Shown in pieces: positions 1 to 6,751 of a stretch of DNA of 8,800 nucleotides (position 1 is its first letter; every line of letters starts with the position of its first letter). The DNA comes from Acidimicrobiia bacterium (GTDB lineage Bacteria > Actinomycetota > Acidimicrobiia > Acidimicrobiales > CATQHL01). The position numbers were made by a program, and so were the translations under genes. The notes beneath the pieces are model-generated. The model was not told where the DNA came from. It searched no databases and saw only the letters and a program-made list of their open reading frames with translations. Location: assembly GCA_021296435.1 (NCBI GenBank), contig JAGWAK010000048.1, positions 13,891 through 22,690 of the forward strand. The letters run 5' to 3'.

Positions 1-2
1 TC

Positions 3-959
3 TGGCAGGACCTGCGGCCCGATGATCTGCACTGGACCGTGTCGGACACCGGCTGGGGCAAGGCCGCCTGGGGGAAGCTGTTCGGGCAGTGGCGCGTGGG
101 CGCGGCGGTGCTGATGTGGAACGTGGTTGGCAAGCCCAACCTGGACCGGATGCTGCGCATCATCGCCACCCAAGGTGTCACGACGTTCTGCGTGCCGCCC
201 ACGCTGTACCGGGCGTTCGCCCAGATGGACCTGGCCGCCTACGACTTCTCGGGCCTGCGCCACTGCACCTCGGCCGGCGAGCCCCTCAACCCCGAGGTCA
301 TCAAGGTGTGGCACGAGGCCACGGGAACCCTGATCCACGACGGCTACGGCCAGACCGAGACGGTCAACGTCGTGGCGAACCTGCCGGGGATTCCGGTGAA
401 GGCCGGATCGATGGGCCTCGCCGTGCCGGGCTTCGACGTCGCGATCATCGACGAGACCGGGAGTGAGCTACCCGACGGCAGCGAGGGCGACATCGCCGTG
501 CGGGTCGAACCCACGCGGCCGGTCGGACTGTTCAAGGAGTACTGGCGCGACCCCGAGCGCAACGCCGAGGCGCACCGAGGTGGCTGGTACGTGACCGGCG
601 ACCGGGGGATCCGCGACGGCGACGGTTACTTCTGGTTCGTCGGGCGCGCCGACGACGTCATCCTCTCCTCGGCGTACCGCATCGGTCCGTTCGAGGTGGA
701 GTCGGCGCTGCTGGAGCATCCCGCCGTGGCCGAGGCAGCCGTGGTGGGCGTCCCCGACGAGATCCGCGGCCAGATCGTGAAGGCGTTCGTGGTGCTCGCC
801 GAGGGCTACGAGGCCGGCGACGGGCTGGTCGCCGCACTGCAGGAGCAAGTCAAGGCAACGACCGCGCCCTACAAGTACCCCCGCCGCATCGAATTCACCG
901 CCGAACTGCCCAAGACCGTCTCGGGCAAGATCCGCCGCGTCGAACTCCGCAACCGCTGA
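3..959 (+). CDS. Acyl-CoA synthetase, medium-chain (AcsM-like) family, C-terminal part (5' end outside window)
   Basis: This AMP-forming ligase would activate a carboxylic acid with ATP to an acyl-adenylate and then transfer it to coenzyme A, in the cytoplasm. The frame is open from base 3 and the first codons already read as conserved mid-protein sequence (HW-x-V-SDTGW-x-KAAW), so the start lies upstream; the GTG at 39 is not a real start. About 318 codons are visible, against roughly 540-570 residues usual for the family. Visible motifs are YGQTE (345-359) in the adenylate-binding region, WYVTGDR followed by FVGRADDVI in the hinge region (583-663), and PKTVSGKIRR near the end (909-938), whose SGK lysine (927-929) is the expected catalytic lysine. 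The SDTGW and GQTET context resembles medium-chain acyl-CoA synthetases more than acetyl-CoA synthetase, but the substrate is not determined. It converges with the sulfatase 11 bases downstream. Confidence 0.9.
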   Translation, partial: WQDLRPDDLHWTVSDTGWGKAAWGKLFGQWRVGAAVLMWNVVGKPNLDRMLRIIATQGVTTFCVPPTLYRAFAQMDLAAYDFSGLRHCTSAGEPLNPEVIKVWHEATGTLIHDGYGQTETVNVVANLPGIPVKAGSMGLAVPGFDVAIIDETGSELPDGSEGDIAVRVEPTRPVGLFKEYWRDPERNAEAHRGGWYVTGDRGIRDGDGYFWFVGRADDVILSSAYRIGPFEVESALLEHPAVAEAAVVGVPDEIRGQIVKAFVVLAEGYEAGDGLVAALQEQVKATTAPYKYPRRIEFTAELPKTVSGKIRRVELRNR

Positions 960-963
960 CCGG

Positions 964-979
964 GCCGGCCTCAGCCGGC
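964..979. terminator. Possible small shared hairpin between convergent genes
   Basis: GCCGGC, a four-base CTCA loop and a second GCCGGC form a 6-bp hairpin directly after the acyl-CoA synthetase stop and across the sulfatase stop codon. Its position between two convergent gene ends suits a bidirectional terminator. There is no T-run on either strand, and such GC palindromes arise often by chance in GC-rich DNA, so support is weak. Confidence 0.25.
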
Positions 980-2491
980 GCCGTCGAGCGGGGGGAAGCG
1001 GCTGCGGGGGCCGGCCTCCGCCCAGTCCATGTGGTTGCGGACGTACTCGTTGGCGGCGTCGCGCACCGGTTCGTAGTCCCAGTGGTGCCGGTCGCCGGTG
1101 TCCATGGCCTCGTGCAGCACCCGCCGGGCCCGCTGGGACTCCAGAACCGCCTCCCGGATCGCCGCGGCGTCCCAGCGCTCGGCCACCTCGGCCGCGAAAC
1201 CCGCCGCGAGGGTGGCGTGGCCGGGATCGTTGGCGAGGTTGGTGCGCTCCAGCGGATCGGCCTCCACGTCGTACAGCAGCGGCGGGTCGGTCTCGCAGGC
1301 GATGTACTTGTGGCGGCCGCGGCGGATCATGAACATGGGGTGCGAGGTCATCTCTGCGGTGTACTCGCCGATCGCCTCGTCGATGGGATCCTCCCCGCCC
1401 GTGGCGCTCTCCCAGAGGCTGCGCCCGGCCAGTGGGGCGGCTGATCCCGCTCCGGAGCCGGCGCCGGTCACTTCCAGCAGGGTCGGGACAAGATCCAGCA
1501 GGGAGCAGGCGTTGCCGATGCTGCGGTTGGCCACGTCGGGACCCGCCACCACGAGGGGCACCCGGGCCGACCGCTCGTAGAAGCACATCTTGAACCAGGT
1601 TCCCCGGTCGCCCAGCATGTCGCCGTGGTCGCTGGTGGCGATGATCACGGTCCGGTCGAGTTGACCCACCTCGGCCAACACATCGACGAGCCGACCCAGC
1701 CAAGAGTCGAAGTAGCTGGTGTTGGCGTAGTAGCCGTGCCGGGCGTTGCGGCACTGCGCCTCGCTGTAACCCACTGTGTCGACCTCGATGCCGTGCCGGA
1801 TGCGCTCGACGTGCGGCTCGAGGGTCTCCGGCGGTGCATCCGGCAGGTCGATGGCGTCGTGGTCGTAAAGGTCCCACCACTCCGGGCGCGCCACGTAGGG
1901 ATCATGCGGGTGGATGAACGACGCCACCAGCAGGAAGGGCCGCTCGTCGCCGTGGCGCGCCATGTCGTAGAGCTGCCGCACGGCGGCGTGGCCGACCTCG
2001 GTGTCGTAGTCGATCTGGTAGGTGGCCAGAGCCTGCCCGGCCTCCGACAAGCTGTCCATGTTGTGGTACCACTTGCCGATCCGCTCACCGGGGGCGTCCC
2101 AGTCGGGGGTCCAGGCGAAGTCGGCCGGATAGATGTCGGTCGTGAGGCGCTCCTCGAAGCCGTGCAGCTGATCGGGCCCCACGAAGTGCATCTTCCCCGA
2201 GAGGACCGTGCGGTAGCCGGCGAGACGGAGGTGGTGCACGAAGGTGGGAACCGAGGCCGGGAACTCCGCCGCGTTGTCCCACGCGCCGATCTCCGACGGC
2301 AGCCGACCCGCCAGCATTGAGAACCGGGACGGGGCGCACAGGGGCGCGCCGCAGTAGGCGGCGTCAAAGCGCGTCCCGCGCTCGGCGAGTGCGTCGAGGG
2401 ACGGCGTTCGCACGAGCGGGTGGCCGTATGTACCGGTGAAATGCGGCGCGAGTTGGTCCGCCATCACCAGTAGGACGTTGGGCCGCGCCAT
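971..2491 (-). CDS. betC: Choline-sulfatase (BetC type, type I sulfatase)
   Basis: It hydrolyses choline-O-sulfate to choline and sulfate, giving sulfur and a glycine-betaine precursor. From the ATG at 2491 it is 506 residues, the usual BetC length. The sulfatase signature CAPSR is at residues 52-56; Cys52 is the residue converted to formylglycine. Asp12 in the VMADQ strand and the DHGD motif (ATSDHGDMLGDRG) are metal ligands of the alkaline-phosphatase fold. The SGKMHFVGPDQLHGFEERL block (98-116), the DIYPADFAWTPDW block and FIHPHDPYVARPEWWDLYD are what I recall as BetC hallmarks, as is the C-terminal tail WDYEPVRDAANEYVRNHMD, which in BetC helps build the oligomer. No signal peptide is seen, so it is probably cytoplasmic. 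A GTG at 2506 would add five residues (MYFPP). Neither start has a Shine-Dalgarno; upstream is TTTCCTCC, so a leaderless transcript is possible. No betA, betB or choline transporter is visible nearby. Confidence 0.9.
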   Translation of the reverse strand: MARPNVLLVMADQLAPHFTGTYGHPLVRTPSLDALAERGTRFDAAYCGAPLCAPSRFSMLAGRLPSEIGAWDNAAEFPASVPTFVHHLRLAGYRTVLSGKMHFVGPDQLHGFEERLTTDIYPADFAWTPDWDAPGERIGKWYHNMDSLSEAGQALATYQIDYDTEVGHAAVRQLYDMARHGDERPFLLVASFIHPHDPYVARPEWWDLYDHDAIDLPDAPPETLEPHVERIRHGIEVDTVGYSEAQCRNARHGYYANTSYFDSWLGRLVDVLAEVGQLDRTVIIATSDHGDMLGDRGTWFKMCFYERSARVPLVVAGPDVANRSIGNACSLLDLVPTLLEVTGAGSGAGSAAPLAGRSLWESATGGEDPIDEAIGEYTAEMTSHPMFMIRRGRHKYIACETDPPLLYDVEADPLERTNLANDPGHATLAAGFAAEVAERWDAAAIREAVLESQRARRVLHEAMDTGDRHHWDYEPVRDAANEYVRNHMDWAEAGPRSRFPPLDGAG

Positions 2492-2551
2492 CGGAGGAAA
2501 ATACACCCGTCCCGGCGCATCGACCGGTCACCCGGCGAGGGGCGCGCCGAC

Positions 2552-2634
2552 CCTGGATTCCGGCCTCCGCGGGAGTGACTGACCGCCGCCGGAATGACGG
2601 GTCCCCGCCAGGATGACGGATCGCCGGATCCCGT
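2552..2634. repeat. Degenerate dispersed inverted repeat (TGGATTCCGG...CCGGAATGACGG type)
   Basis: ATTCCGGC at 2557-2564 pairs with GCCGGAAT at 2588-2595, and the units GGAGTGAC, GGAATGACGG and GGATGACGG follow one another at 2571-2634. This resembles a widespread intergenic repeat which, read on the minus strand, yields spurious peptides of the 'VTPAEAGIQG' and 'SRGGRNPG' kind; such peptides appear here. It lies between the divergent sulfatase and amidase promoters. The copy is imperfect and only one is in the window, so the assignment rests on recognition of the family pattern. Confidence 0.6.
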
Positions 2635-2655
2635 CCGGCTCGGGGCGTGCCGACA

Positions 2656-2692
2656 GCAAACGCGTTGTCCAACGCAAGTACCTGCAAACGCG
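2656..2692. promoter_or_regulatory. Possible operator region upstream of amidase: short dyad plus 9-bp direct repeat
   Basis: GCAAACGCG occurs twice, at 2656-2664 and 2684-2692, 28 bases apart start to start. Overlapping the first copy is the dyad CGTTG-TC-CAACG (2663-2674). The cluster sits 64-100 bases before the amidase ATG, where an activator or repressor could bind; the response regulator encoded downstream is an obvious candidate. A TAGGTT at 2719-2724 fits the loose actinobacterial -10 pattern TANNNT, but no convincing -35 is spaced for it. All of this is weak pattern evidence. Confidence 0.25.
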
Positions 2693-2755
2693 GGTAACAC
2701 CTCGGCGCCGGGGAGTCGTAGGTTACGGACAGCGACGTCTCGCCGAGGAGGCCTC

Positions 2756-4285
2756 ATGGGGGTACCGGTTCCGAGCACCGACGAGTTGGGAGCCATCGCC
2801 GCCGGCTTCGGGCTGTCGCCGAGCGATGACGAGTTGGCCACCTACCGGGAGTTGGTGGCAGGGGCGCTGGCGGCCTACGACGTCGTCGAGGACCTCTACC
2901 AGCAGCAGGCACCCGCAACACCGCAGCGGCACTCGTGGCGGCCTGAGCCGGCCGACAACCCGTTCGGCGCCTGGTACCGCCAATGCGCGGTGCGCGAGCG
3001 TGCCGACGGCCGGCTGGCCGGCAAGCGCATCGCCATCAAGGACAACGTCGACGTGGCCGGCGTGCCGATGATGAACGGCTCGGCGACCCTGGAGGGATTC
3101 GTGCCCCGCGCGGATGCCACCGTGGTTCGCCGAATCCTGGAGGCGGGCGGCGAGATCGCCGGCAAGGCGGTGTGCGAGGACCTGTGCTTCTCCGGCGGCA
3201 GCCACACCGCCGCCACCGGTCCCGTGCGCAACCCGTGGGATCCCTCCCGTTCCGCCGGTGGCTCGTCGTGCGGCAGCGCTGTGCTGGTGGCCACCGGCCA
3301 GGTGGACATGGCAATCGCCGGCGACCAGGGGGGATCGGTGCGCATGCCGGCCGGCTGGTCGGGCATCGTGGGCATCAAGGCCAGCTACGGACTCGTGCCC
3401 TACACGGGGGCATTCCCGATCGAGTACACGATCGACAACCTCGGCCCGATCGCCCGCACCGTCGACGACGTGGCGCTGCTGCTGACGGCCATCGCCGGGC
3501 CCGACGGAGTGGACCACCGCCAGCTGCAGGCGCCCTCGGGAGTCGACTACACGGTCGGTCTCGACCGCGACCCGGCGGATCTGCGCATCGCCGTCGTGGC
3601 GGAGGGCTTTGGCCACCCCAACAGCGACGCCGAGGTGGACGAGACGGTGCGGGCCGCCCTGAGACGTCTGGAGGCGGCCGGCGCCAAGGTCCGGCAGGTC
3701 TCGATCCCCGAACACCTCTGGGCCGCGGCGGTCTGGAGCGTGATCGCAACCGAGGGAGGAGCCTGGCAGATGCTGCGCGGCAACGGCTACGGCCTGAACC
3801 ACCGCGGCCAGTACAACCCCGAGATCATGGAGGCCTTTAGAGACGGCTGGCGGCGCCACGGCAACGAGGTCTCCCACTCCGTGAAGTACGTGGCCCTCTT
3901 CGGGCAGTACATGCTGAACCTGGGAGGAGGGTCCTGCTACGCCAAGGCTCAGAACGTGCGTCCGCTGATCAATCAGGCATACGACCGGGCTCTGGAGGGT
4001 TGCGATGTGCTCTGCTACCCGACGCTGCCCATGATGCCCACCGAGCTGCCGGCTGAGGACTGCTCGGTCTCGGAGTACGTGGCGCGAGCGCTGGAGATGG
4101 TCCCCAACACCCTGCCCTGCTCAGTCACCGGGCACCCCACGATCAACGTGCCGGCGGGCCTGAGCGACGGGCTTCCAGTGGGGATGAGCTTCGTTGCCCG
4201 CTACTGGGACGAGACGACCGCCCTGGCGGCTGCGAAAACCTACGAATCGCTCGTGGGTGGGTTCCCGAGCCCCCCGGCGCTCTGA
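2756..4285 (+). CDS. Amidase, amidase-signature family, Rhodococcus nitrile-pathway type
   Basis: It hydrolyses a carboxamide to the acid and ammonia in the cytoplasm. The ATG at 2756 follows GAGGAGG (2745-2751) after four bases and gives 509 residues; the open frame further upstream runs through the repeat and is not coding. The Ser-cisSer-Lys triad is visible: Lys95 in AIKDNVDV, cis-Ser170 in SAGGSSCGS and nucleophile Ser194 in GDQGGSVRMP. The spacing (75 and 24 residues) matches Lys96/Ser171/Ser195 as I recall them for the Rhodococcus enzyme. An N-terminal helical domain (about 1-70) and the strings GVPMMNGS, GKAVCEDLCFSGGS and YGLVPYTGAFPIE are shared with the enantioselective amidase that partners nitrile hydratase there. 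Cys172 replaces the Gly more common after GGSS. No nitrile hydratase gene is visible, so the natural substrate is open. It heads a run with the two-component genes. Confidence 0.92.
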   Translation: MGVPVPSTDELGAIAAGFGLSPSDDELATYRELVAGALAAYDVVEDLYQQQAPATPQRHSWRPEPADNPFGAWYRQCAVRERADGRLAGKRIAIKDNVDVAGVPMMNGSATLEGFVPRADATVVRRILEAGGEIAGKAVCEDLCFSGGSHTAATGPVRNPWDPSRSAGGSSCGSAVLVATGQVDMAIAGDQGGSVRMPAGWSGIVGIKASYGLVPYTGAFPIEYTIDNLGPIARTVDDVALLLTAIAGPDGVDHRQLQAPSGVDYTVGLDRDPADLRIAVVAEGFGHPNSDAEVDETVRAALRRLEAAGAKVRQVSIPEHLWAAAVWSVIATEGGAWQMLRGNGYGLNHRGQYNPEIMEAFRDGWRRHGNEVSHSVKYVALFGQYMLNLGGGSCYAKAQNVRPLINQAYDRALEGCDVLCYPTLPMMPTELPAEDCSVSEYVARALEMVPNTLPCSVTGHPTINVPAGLSDGLPVGMSFVARYWDETTALAAAKTYESLVGGFPSPPAL

Positions 4286-4310
4286 GACGGAAGCCTCTGG
4301 GAGCGCCGCC

Positions 4311-5465
4311 GTGACGACACTCGCCGACCTTGGTGACCGCCGCCGTCTGGCGGAGAGCACCAGGCGGCTCGGCGGGTTCCTCGACCCCGAGGCGTTCGCC
4401 CAGCAGGCGGCGCGCGAGATCGACCGCCTGCTTCAAGTCCCGCTGTCCTCTGTTGCCGTGTACGAGGACGCTGGCATGCTCAGCATGCTCGGCGTCAACG
4501 GCGAACGTACCCAGCGCTACCGGGGCGTACGGATCCCGGCCGGGCAGGGCCTCGGCGGCCGGGCCCTGGTGGAGCGACGCCCGATCTCGGTGCAGGACTA
4601 CCTGAACGACCCGCGCATCTCACAGGAGTTCGCCGACGTCGTCCGCGGCGAGGGCCTCGGCGGGATGATCGCCGTTCCCGTCATGCACGAAGGCGACATT
4701 CTCGGTGTGCTCTACGGGGCCACGCGGTCGGTGGGATCGCTCGGTGACCGGGCCATGACCCTCCTGCAAGCCACTGCCGGGAGCTTCGCTCCGCTCATGT
4801 CGCTCACGATGCGGGCCAGCCGGGCGCTCTCGGAACGGGTGCACGCGGAGCGCCTCCGCATCGCCTCCGACCTGCACGACGACGTAGGGCAGTTGCTGTT
4901 CAGCATCGGCGTGGCCGCGGCACAGATGGCCCAGTCGGCCTCGGAGGGGCCGATGGCCGAGAGCGCGCTGCACATCGAGGAGCAGGCCCGCGTGGCTGCG
5001 CGCCGCATGCGCGAGGCGTTCGAGGCGCTGGCGCCTTCGGAGGCCCACGAGACGGTCCCCGTGGCGCTGCGGCGCGAGCTGGCCGATCTCGAATCCCGGG
5101 CAGAGTTGGTCACCCACCTCGTCGTGCGCGGCACGGCCCGAGCGCTGCCGCCACGGATCGAGACGGCCCTCGTGGCCGGCGTCCGTCAGGCGCTGTACAA
5201 CATCCAGCAGCACGCCGAAGCCAACATGGTCGTCGTCACGCTGCACTTTGCCGAAGCGGCGGTGACCCTCGTGGTGCAGGACGATGGCCAGGGGCTGCCC
5301 GAGGGCTTCGAGCTGACAGCGATACCCCGGGGCGAGCACAACTGGGGCCTCACGTCGCTGCTGGGAAGGGTGGAGCACCTCGGTGGCGTCCTCGAACTCA
5401 CCACCAACGAGGACGGCGGGACCACCCTGCGCATGTCGGTGCCGTGCGAGCCGGTCGGCGCATGA
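4311..5465 (+). CDS. GAF-domain sensor histidine kinase (HisKA_3 / NarL-LuxR partner type)
   Basis: It probably senses a small-molecule or redox signal and phosphorylates the response regulator encoded next. The GTG at 4311 is chosen because GGGAG (4299-4303) lies seven bases before it and because it follows the amidase stop by 25 bases; earlier in-frame codons overlap the amidase. It has 384 residues. Residues about 25-162 form a GAF domain (IPAGQGLGGRALVERRP, GGMIAVPVMHEGDILGVLYG). The dimerisation/phosphoacceptor motif ERLRIASDLHDDVGQLL carries His189. The ATPase part has an N-box (ALYNIQQHAEA, Asn about 297), DDGQGLP and GLTSLLGRVEHLGG, all typical of the NarX/DesK class. There is no transmembrane segment or signal peptide, so it is a cytosolic sensor. 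Operon position suggests control of the amidase genes; the ligand is unknown. Confidence 0.93.
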   Translation: MTTLADLGDRRRLAESTRRLGGFLDPEAFAQQAAREIDRLLQVPLSSVAVYEDAGMLSMLGVNGERTQRYRGVRIPAGQGLGGRALVERRPISVQDYLNDPRISQEFADVVRGEGLGGMIAVPVMHEGDILGVLYGATRSVGSLGDRAMTLLQATAGSFAPLMSLTMRASRALSERVHAERLRIASDLHDDVGQLLFSIGVAAAQMAQSASEGPMAESALHIEEQARVAARRMREAFEALAPSEAHETVPVALRRELADLESRAELVTHLVVRGTARALPPRIETALVAGVRQALYNIQQHAEANMVVVTLHFAEAAVTLVVQDDGQGLPEGFELTAIPRGEHNWGLTSLLGRVEHLGGVLELTTNEDGGTTLRMSVPCEPVGA

Positions 5466-5500
5466 GCGCCGGGAGCACGAGGCCCGGCCCGCACGCATGA
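5462..5500 (+). CDS. Possible 12-codon coupling ORF between kinase and regulator
   Basis: An ATG at 5462 overlaps the kinase stop as ATGA and reads 12 sense codons (MSAGSTRPGPHA). Its TGA (5498-5500) overlaps the regulator ATG at 5497, again as ATGA. The regulator has no well-placed Shine-Dalgarno (GAGG ends 14 bases upstream), so a terminate-and-restart relay through this mini-ORF could couple translation of the two genes. The peptide itself shows nothing of interest, and the arrangement may be coincidence. Confidence 0.2.
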   Translation: MSAGSTRPGPHA

Positions 5501-6177
5501 CACGGCCCGCCCCGATGAGTGAGATCGCACCCGCAGACGGCGCCACCTCACCGGCGAGCGTGCTCGTGGTGGACGATCACCCGATCGTCATCGACGGGGT
5601 GCGCCAGATCCTGGCCGGCACCGCCGACCTGCAACTCGTCGGCGAGGCCGCCGACCCCGCTGCAGCCGAGGCGCTGGCACGGCAACTACAGCCCGACATC
5701 GTGATCCTGGACCTGAAGCTGGGCGAGCACCTGGCGCCGCCGCTGTGCCGCACCCTGCTGGGCGCCTCACCCGGATCGACCGTCGTGATCCATACAGCCT
5801 TCGACGACCCCGAACCGCTGCGGGCATGCCTGAACGCGGGCGCCACCGGCATCGTGCTGAAGGGGACGCGGGACCTCGTCGAGGCGTTGCGCAGCGTCCT
5901 GGCGGGGAACGTCTTCGTGGACCCCTCCCTGACGGACCTTCCCGCAGCGCGGGCGAAGAATCTGGCGGCGCGCAACGGCGTCGGCGCATCGCTCACCCTG
6001 CGCGAGTACGAGGTGCTGTGCATCATGGCCCTCGGCAGGACCAGCAAGGAGATCGCCGAGGAGTTGCACCTTGCCGAGAACACGGTGCGCAGCTACGTGC
6101 AGTCGCTGCTGCAGAAACTGCAGGCCCGCAATCGCATCGAGGCGCTCGCCAAGGCACGGAGCCTGCGCCTCCTCTAG
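5497..6177 (+). CDS. NarL/FixJ-family response regulator (REC + LuxR-type HTH)
   Basis: This is the likely partner of the upstream kinase: a receiver domain that is phosphorylated and a DNA-binding domain acting on transcription. From the ATG at 5497 it has 226 residues; a second ATG at 5515 is possible and would remove only six residues before the fold begins. The receiver spans about 21-140: acidic pair Asp26-Asp27 in VLVVDDHP, phosphoacceptor Asp72 in DIVILDLKL, Thr100 in VVIHTAF and Lys122 in IVLKGT. The LuxR-type helix-turn-helix spans about 166-226 (LTLREYEVLCIMALGRTSKEIAEELHLAENTVRSYVQSLLQKL, with the conserved recognition-helix pattern). It ends with TAG, unlike most genes here. Likely targets are the amidase promoter at 2656-2755 or the next transcription unit; this is inference. 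Confidence 0.93.
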   Translation: MTRPAPMSEIAPADGATSPASVLVVDDHPIVIDGVRQILAGTADLQLVGEAADPAAAEALARQLQPDIVILDLKLGEHLAPPLCRTLLGASPGSTVVIHTAFDDPEPLRACLNAGATGIVLKGTRDLVEALRSVLAGNVFVDPSLTDLPAARAKNLAARNGVGASLTLREYEVLCIMALGRTSKEIAEELHLAENTVRSYVQSLLQKLQARNRIEALAKARSLRLL

Positions 6178-6254
6178 CGCACCGGGGGCCGGCTGCCGAT
6201 CCTGGACTAGTGTGCGGGCCGAATTCCCGTCGCCTCGCCACCCCTGGAGGGCAC

Positions 6255-6737
6255 TTGCCACGCATCCCCGTTGCTGACGGACCCGAGGATCTGCACAAGC
6301 GGGTCTGGCAACTCGGCCCGCACCTCTCCAAGCCGGCGCGGTCGTTCATCTCCACCGTGTACGCCGACAGCCAGATGCCGGTGCGCCTGCGGGAGTTGAT
6401 GCGCATGCGGATCGCCCAGATCAACCACTGCGTCGTTTGACTGGACACCCGGGTTGCGTCGTTGGCGGAACATGACCTGACCGAAGAGGACTACCTGAAC
6501 GTCGCCGACTGGGCCGGCTACGAGGGTTACAGCAACGCCGAGCGGTTGGCCATCGAGTACACCGAGAAGTTCGCCCTCGACCACGTGGCCATCGACCAGG
6601 AACTCATGGACCGCCTCGTTGAGATCTACGGCGAGGATCTGCTGATGGACATGACCATCTCGATCGGCTGTTGGATCGCCTTCGGCCGTCTCAACGAGGT
6701 GTTCGGCGCCGAGGTGTCCTGCCCGGTCCGTCTGTGA
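6255..6737 (+). CDS. AhpD/CMD-like protein with in-frame TGA: probable selenoprotein (CxxU)
   Basis: The gene belongs to the carboxymuconolactone-decarboxylase/AhpD family of thiol-redox proteins. The proposed TTG start at 6255 gives MPRIP, a common family N-terminus, with GGAGG (6246-6250) four bases before it. The frame reads LRELMRMRIAQINHCVV, then TGA at 6438-6440, then LDTRVASLAEHDLTEEDYL and on to TGA at 6735-6737, with no frameshift: 160 residues if TGA is read as selenocysteine. Family members have CxxC here, so the motif becomes Cys59-V-V-Sec62. Glu47 lies 12 residues before Cys59, as Glu118 does before Cys130 in mycobacterial AhpD; Sec62 would match the attacking Cys133. Arg66 stands where AhpD has His137. 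The C-terminal half (NAERLAIEYTEKFALDH, DLLMDMTISIGCWIAFGRLNEVF) is typical. Standard annotation would lose one half. The alternative is a pseudogene from a Cys-to-stop mutation; selA, selB, selC and selD are not in this window. Confidence 0.75.
6438..6482 (+). promoter_or_regulatory. Candidate bacterial SECIS element with its UGA codon
   Basis: Starting 11 bases after the TGA, 6452-6463 pairs with 6469-6482. From the loop outward: UUG (6461-6463) with AAC (6469-6471), a two-base bulge (6472-6473), GUC (6458-6460) with GAC (6474-6476), one C-C mismatch, then GGUUG (6452-6456) with UGACC (6478-6482), including two G-U pairs. The five-base apical loop is GGCGG. Its first G is 24 bases from the TGA. 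As I recall the rules for bacterial SECIS elements (stem-loop inside the coding region just after UGA, small loop with G in the first two positions, loop roughly 16-37 bases from UGA), all are met. SelB would bind it with Sec-tRNA. No folding program was run. Confidence 0.6.
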
Positions 6738-6751
6738 GAGTCTTCCCTGCA

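Noticed and set aside
468..1880. Long 470-residue open frame on the minus strand
   Set aside because: It spans both the acyl-CoA synthetase and the sulfatase in shadow frames, has Arg/Gly/Pro-rich low-complexity translation and no domain.
2594..2755. N-terminal extension of the amidase to 2594
   Set aside because: The added part translates the dispersed repeat and has no family match, while GAGGAGG sits just before the ATG at 2756.
2723..3877. 384-residue minus-strand frame opposite the amidase
   Set aside because: The amidase has its full catalytic triad on the other strand; the antisense product shows no recognisable motif.
6163..6182. TGCGC/GCGCA hairpin as a terminator of the response regulator
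   Set aside because: It has only five base pairs around an eight-base loop and overlaps the coding end; such pairs are expected by chance at this GC content.
6208..6213. TAGTGT as a -10 promoter for the selenoprotein gene
   Set aside because: It fits only the loose TANNNT pattern and no acceptable -35 lies 16-18 bases upstream, so chance is likely.
6462..6737. Separate 91-residue gene starting at TTG 6462 after the TGA
   Set aside because: There is no ribosome binding site before it, it lacks the catalytic N-terminal half of the family, and the frame continues directly from 6255. One gene with a recoded TGA, or a broken gene, explains it better.
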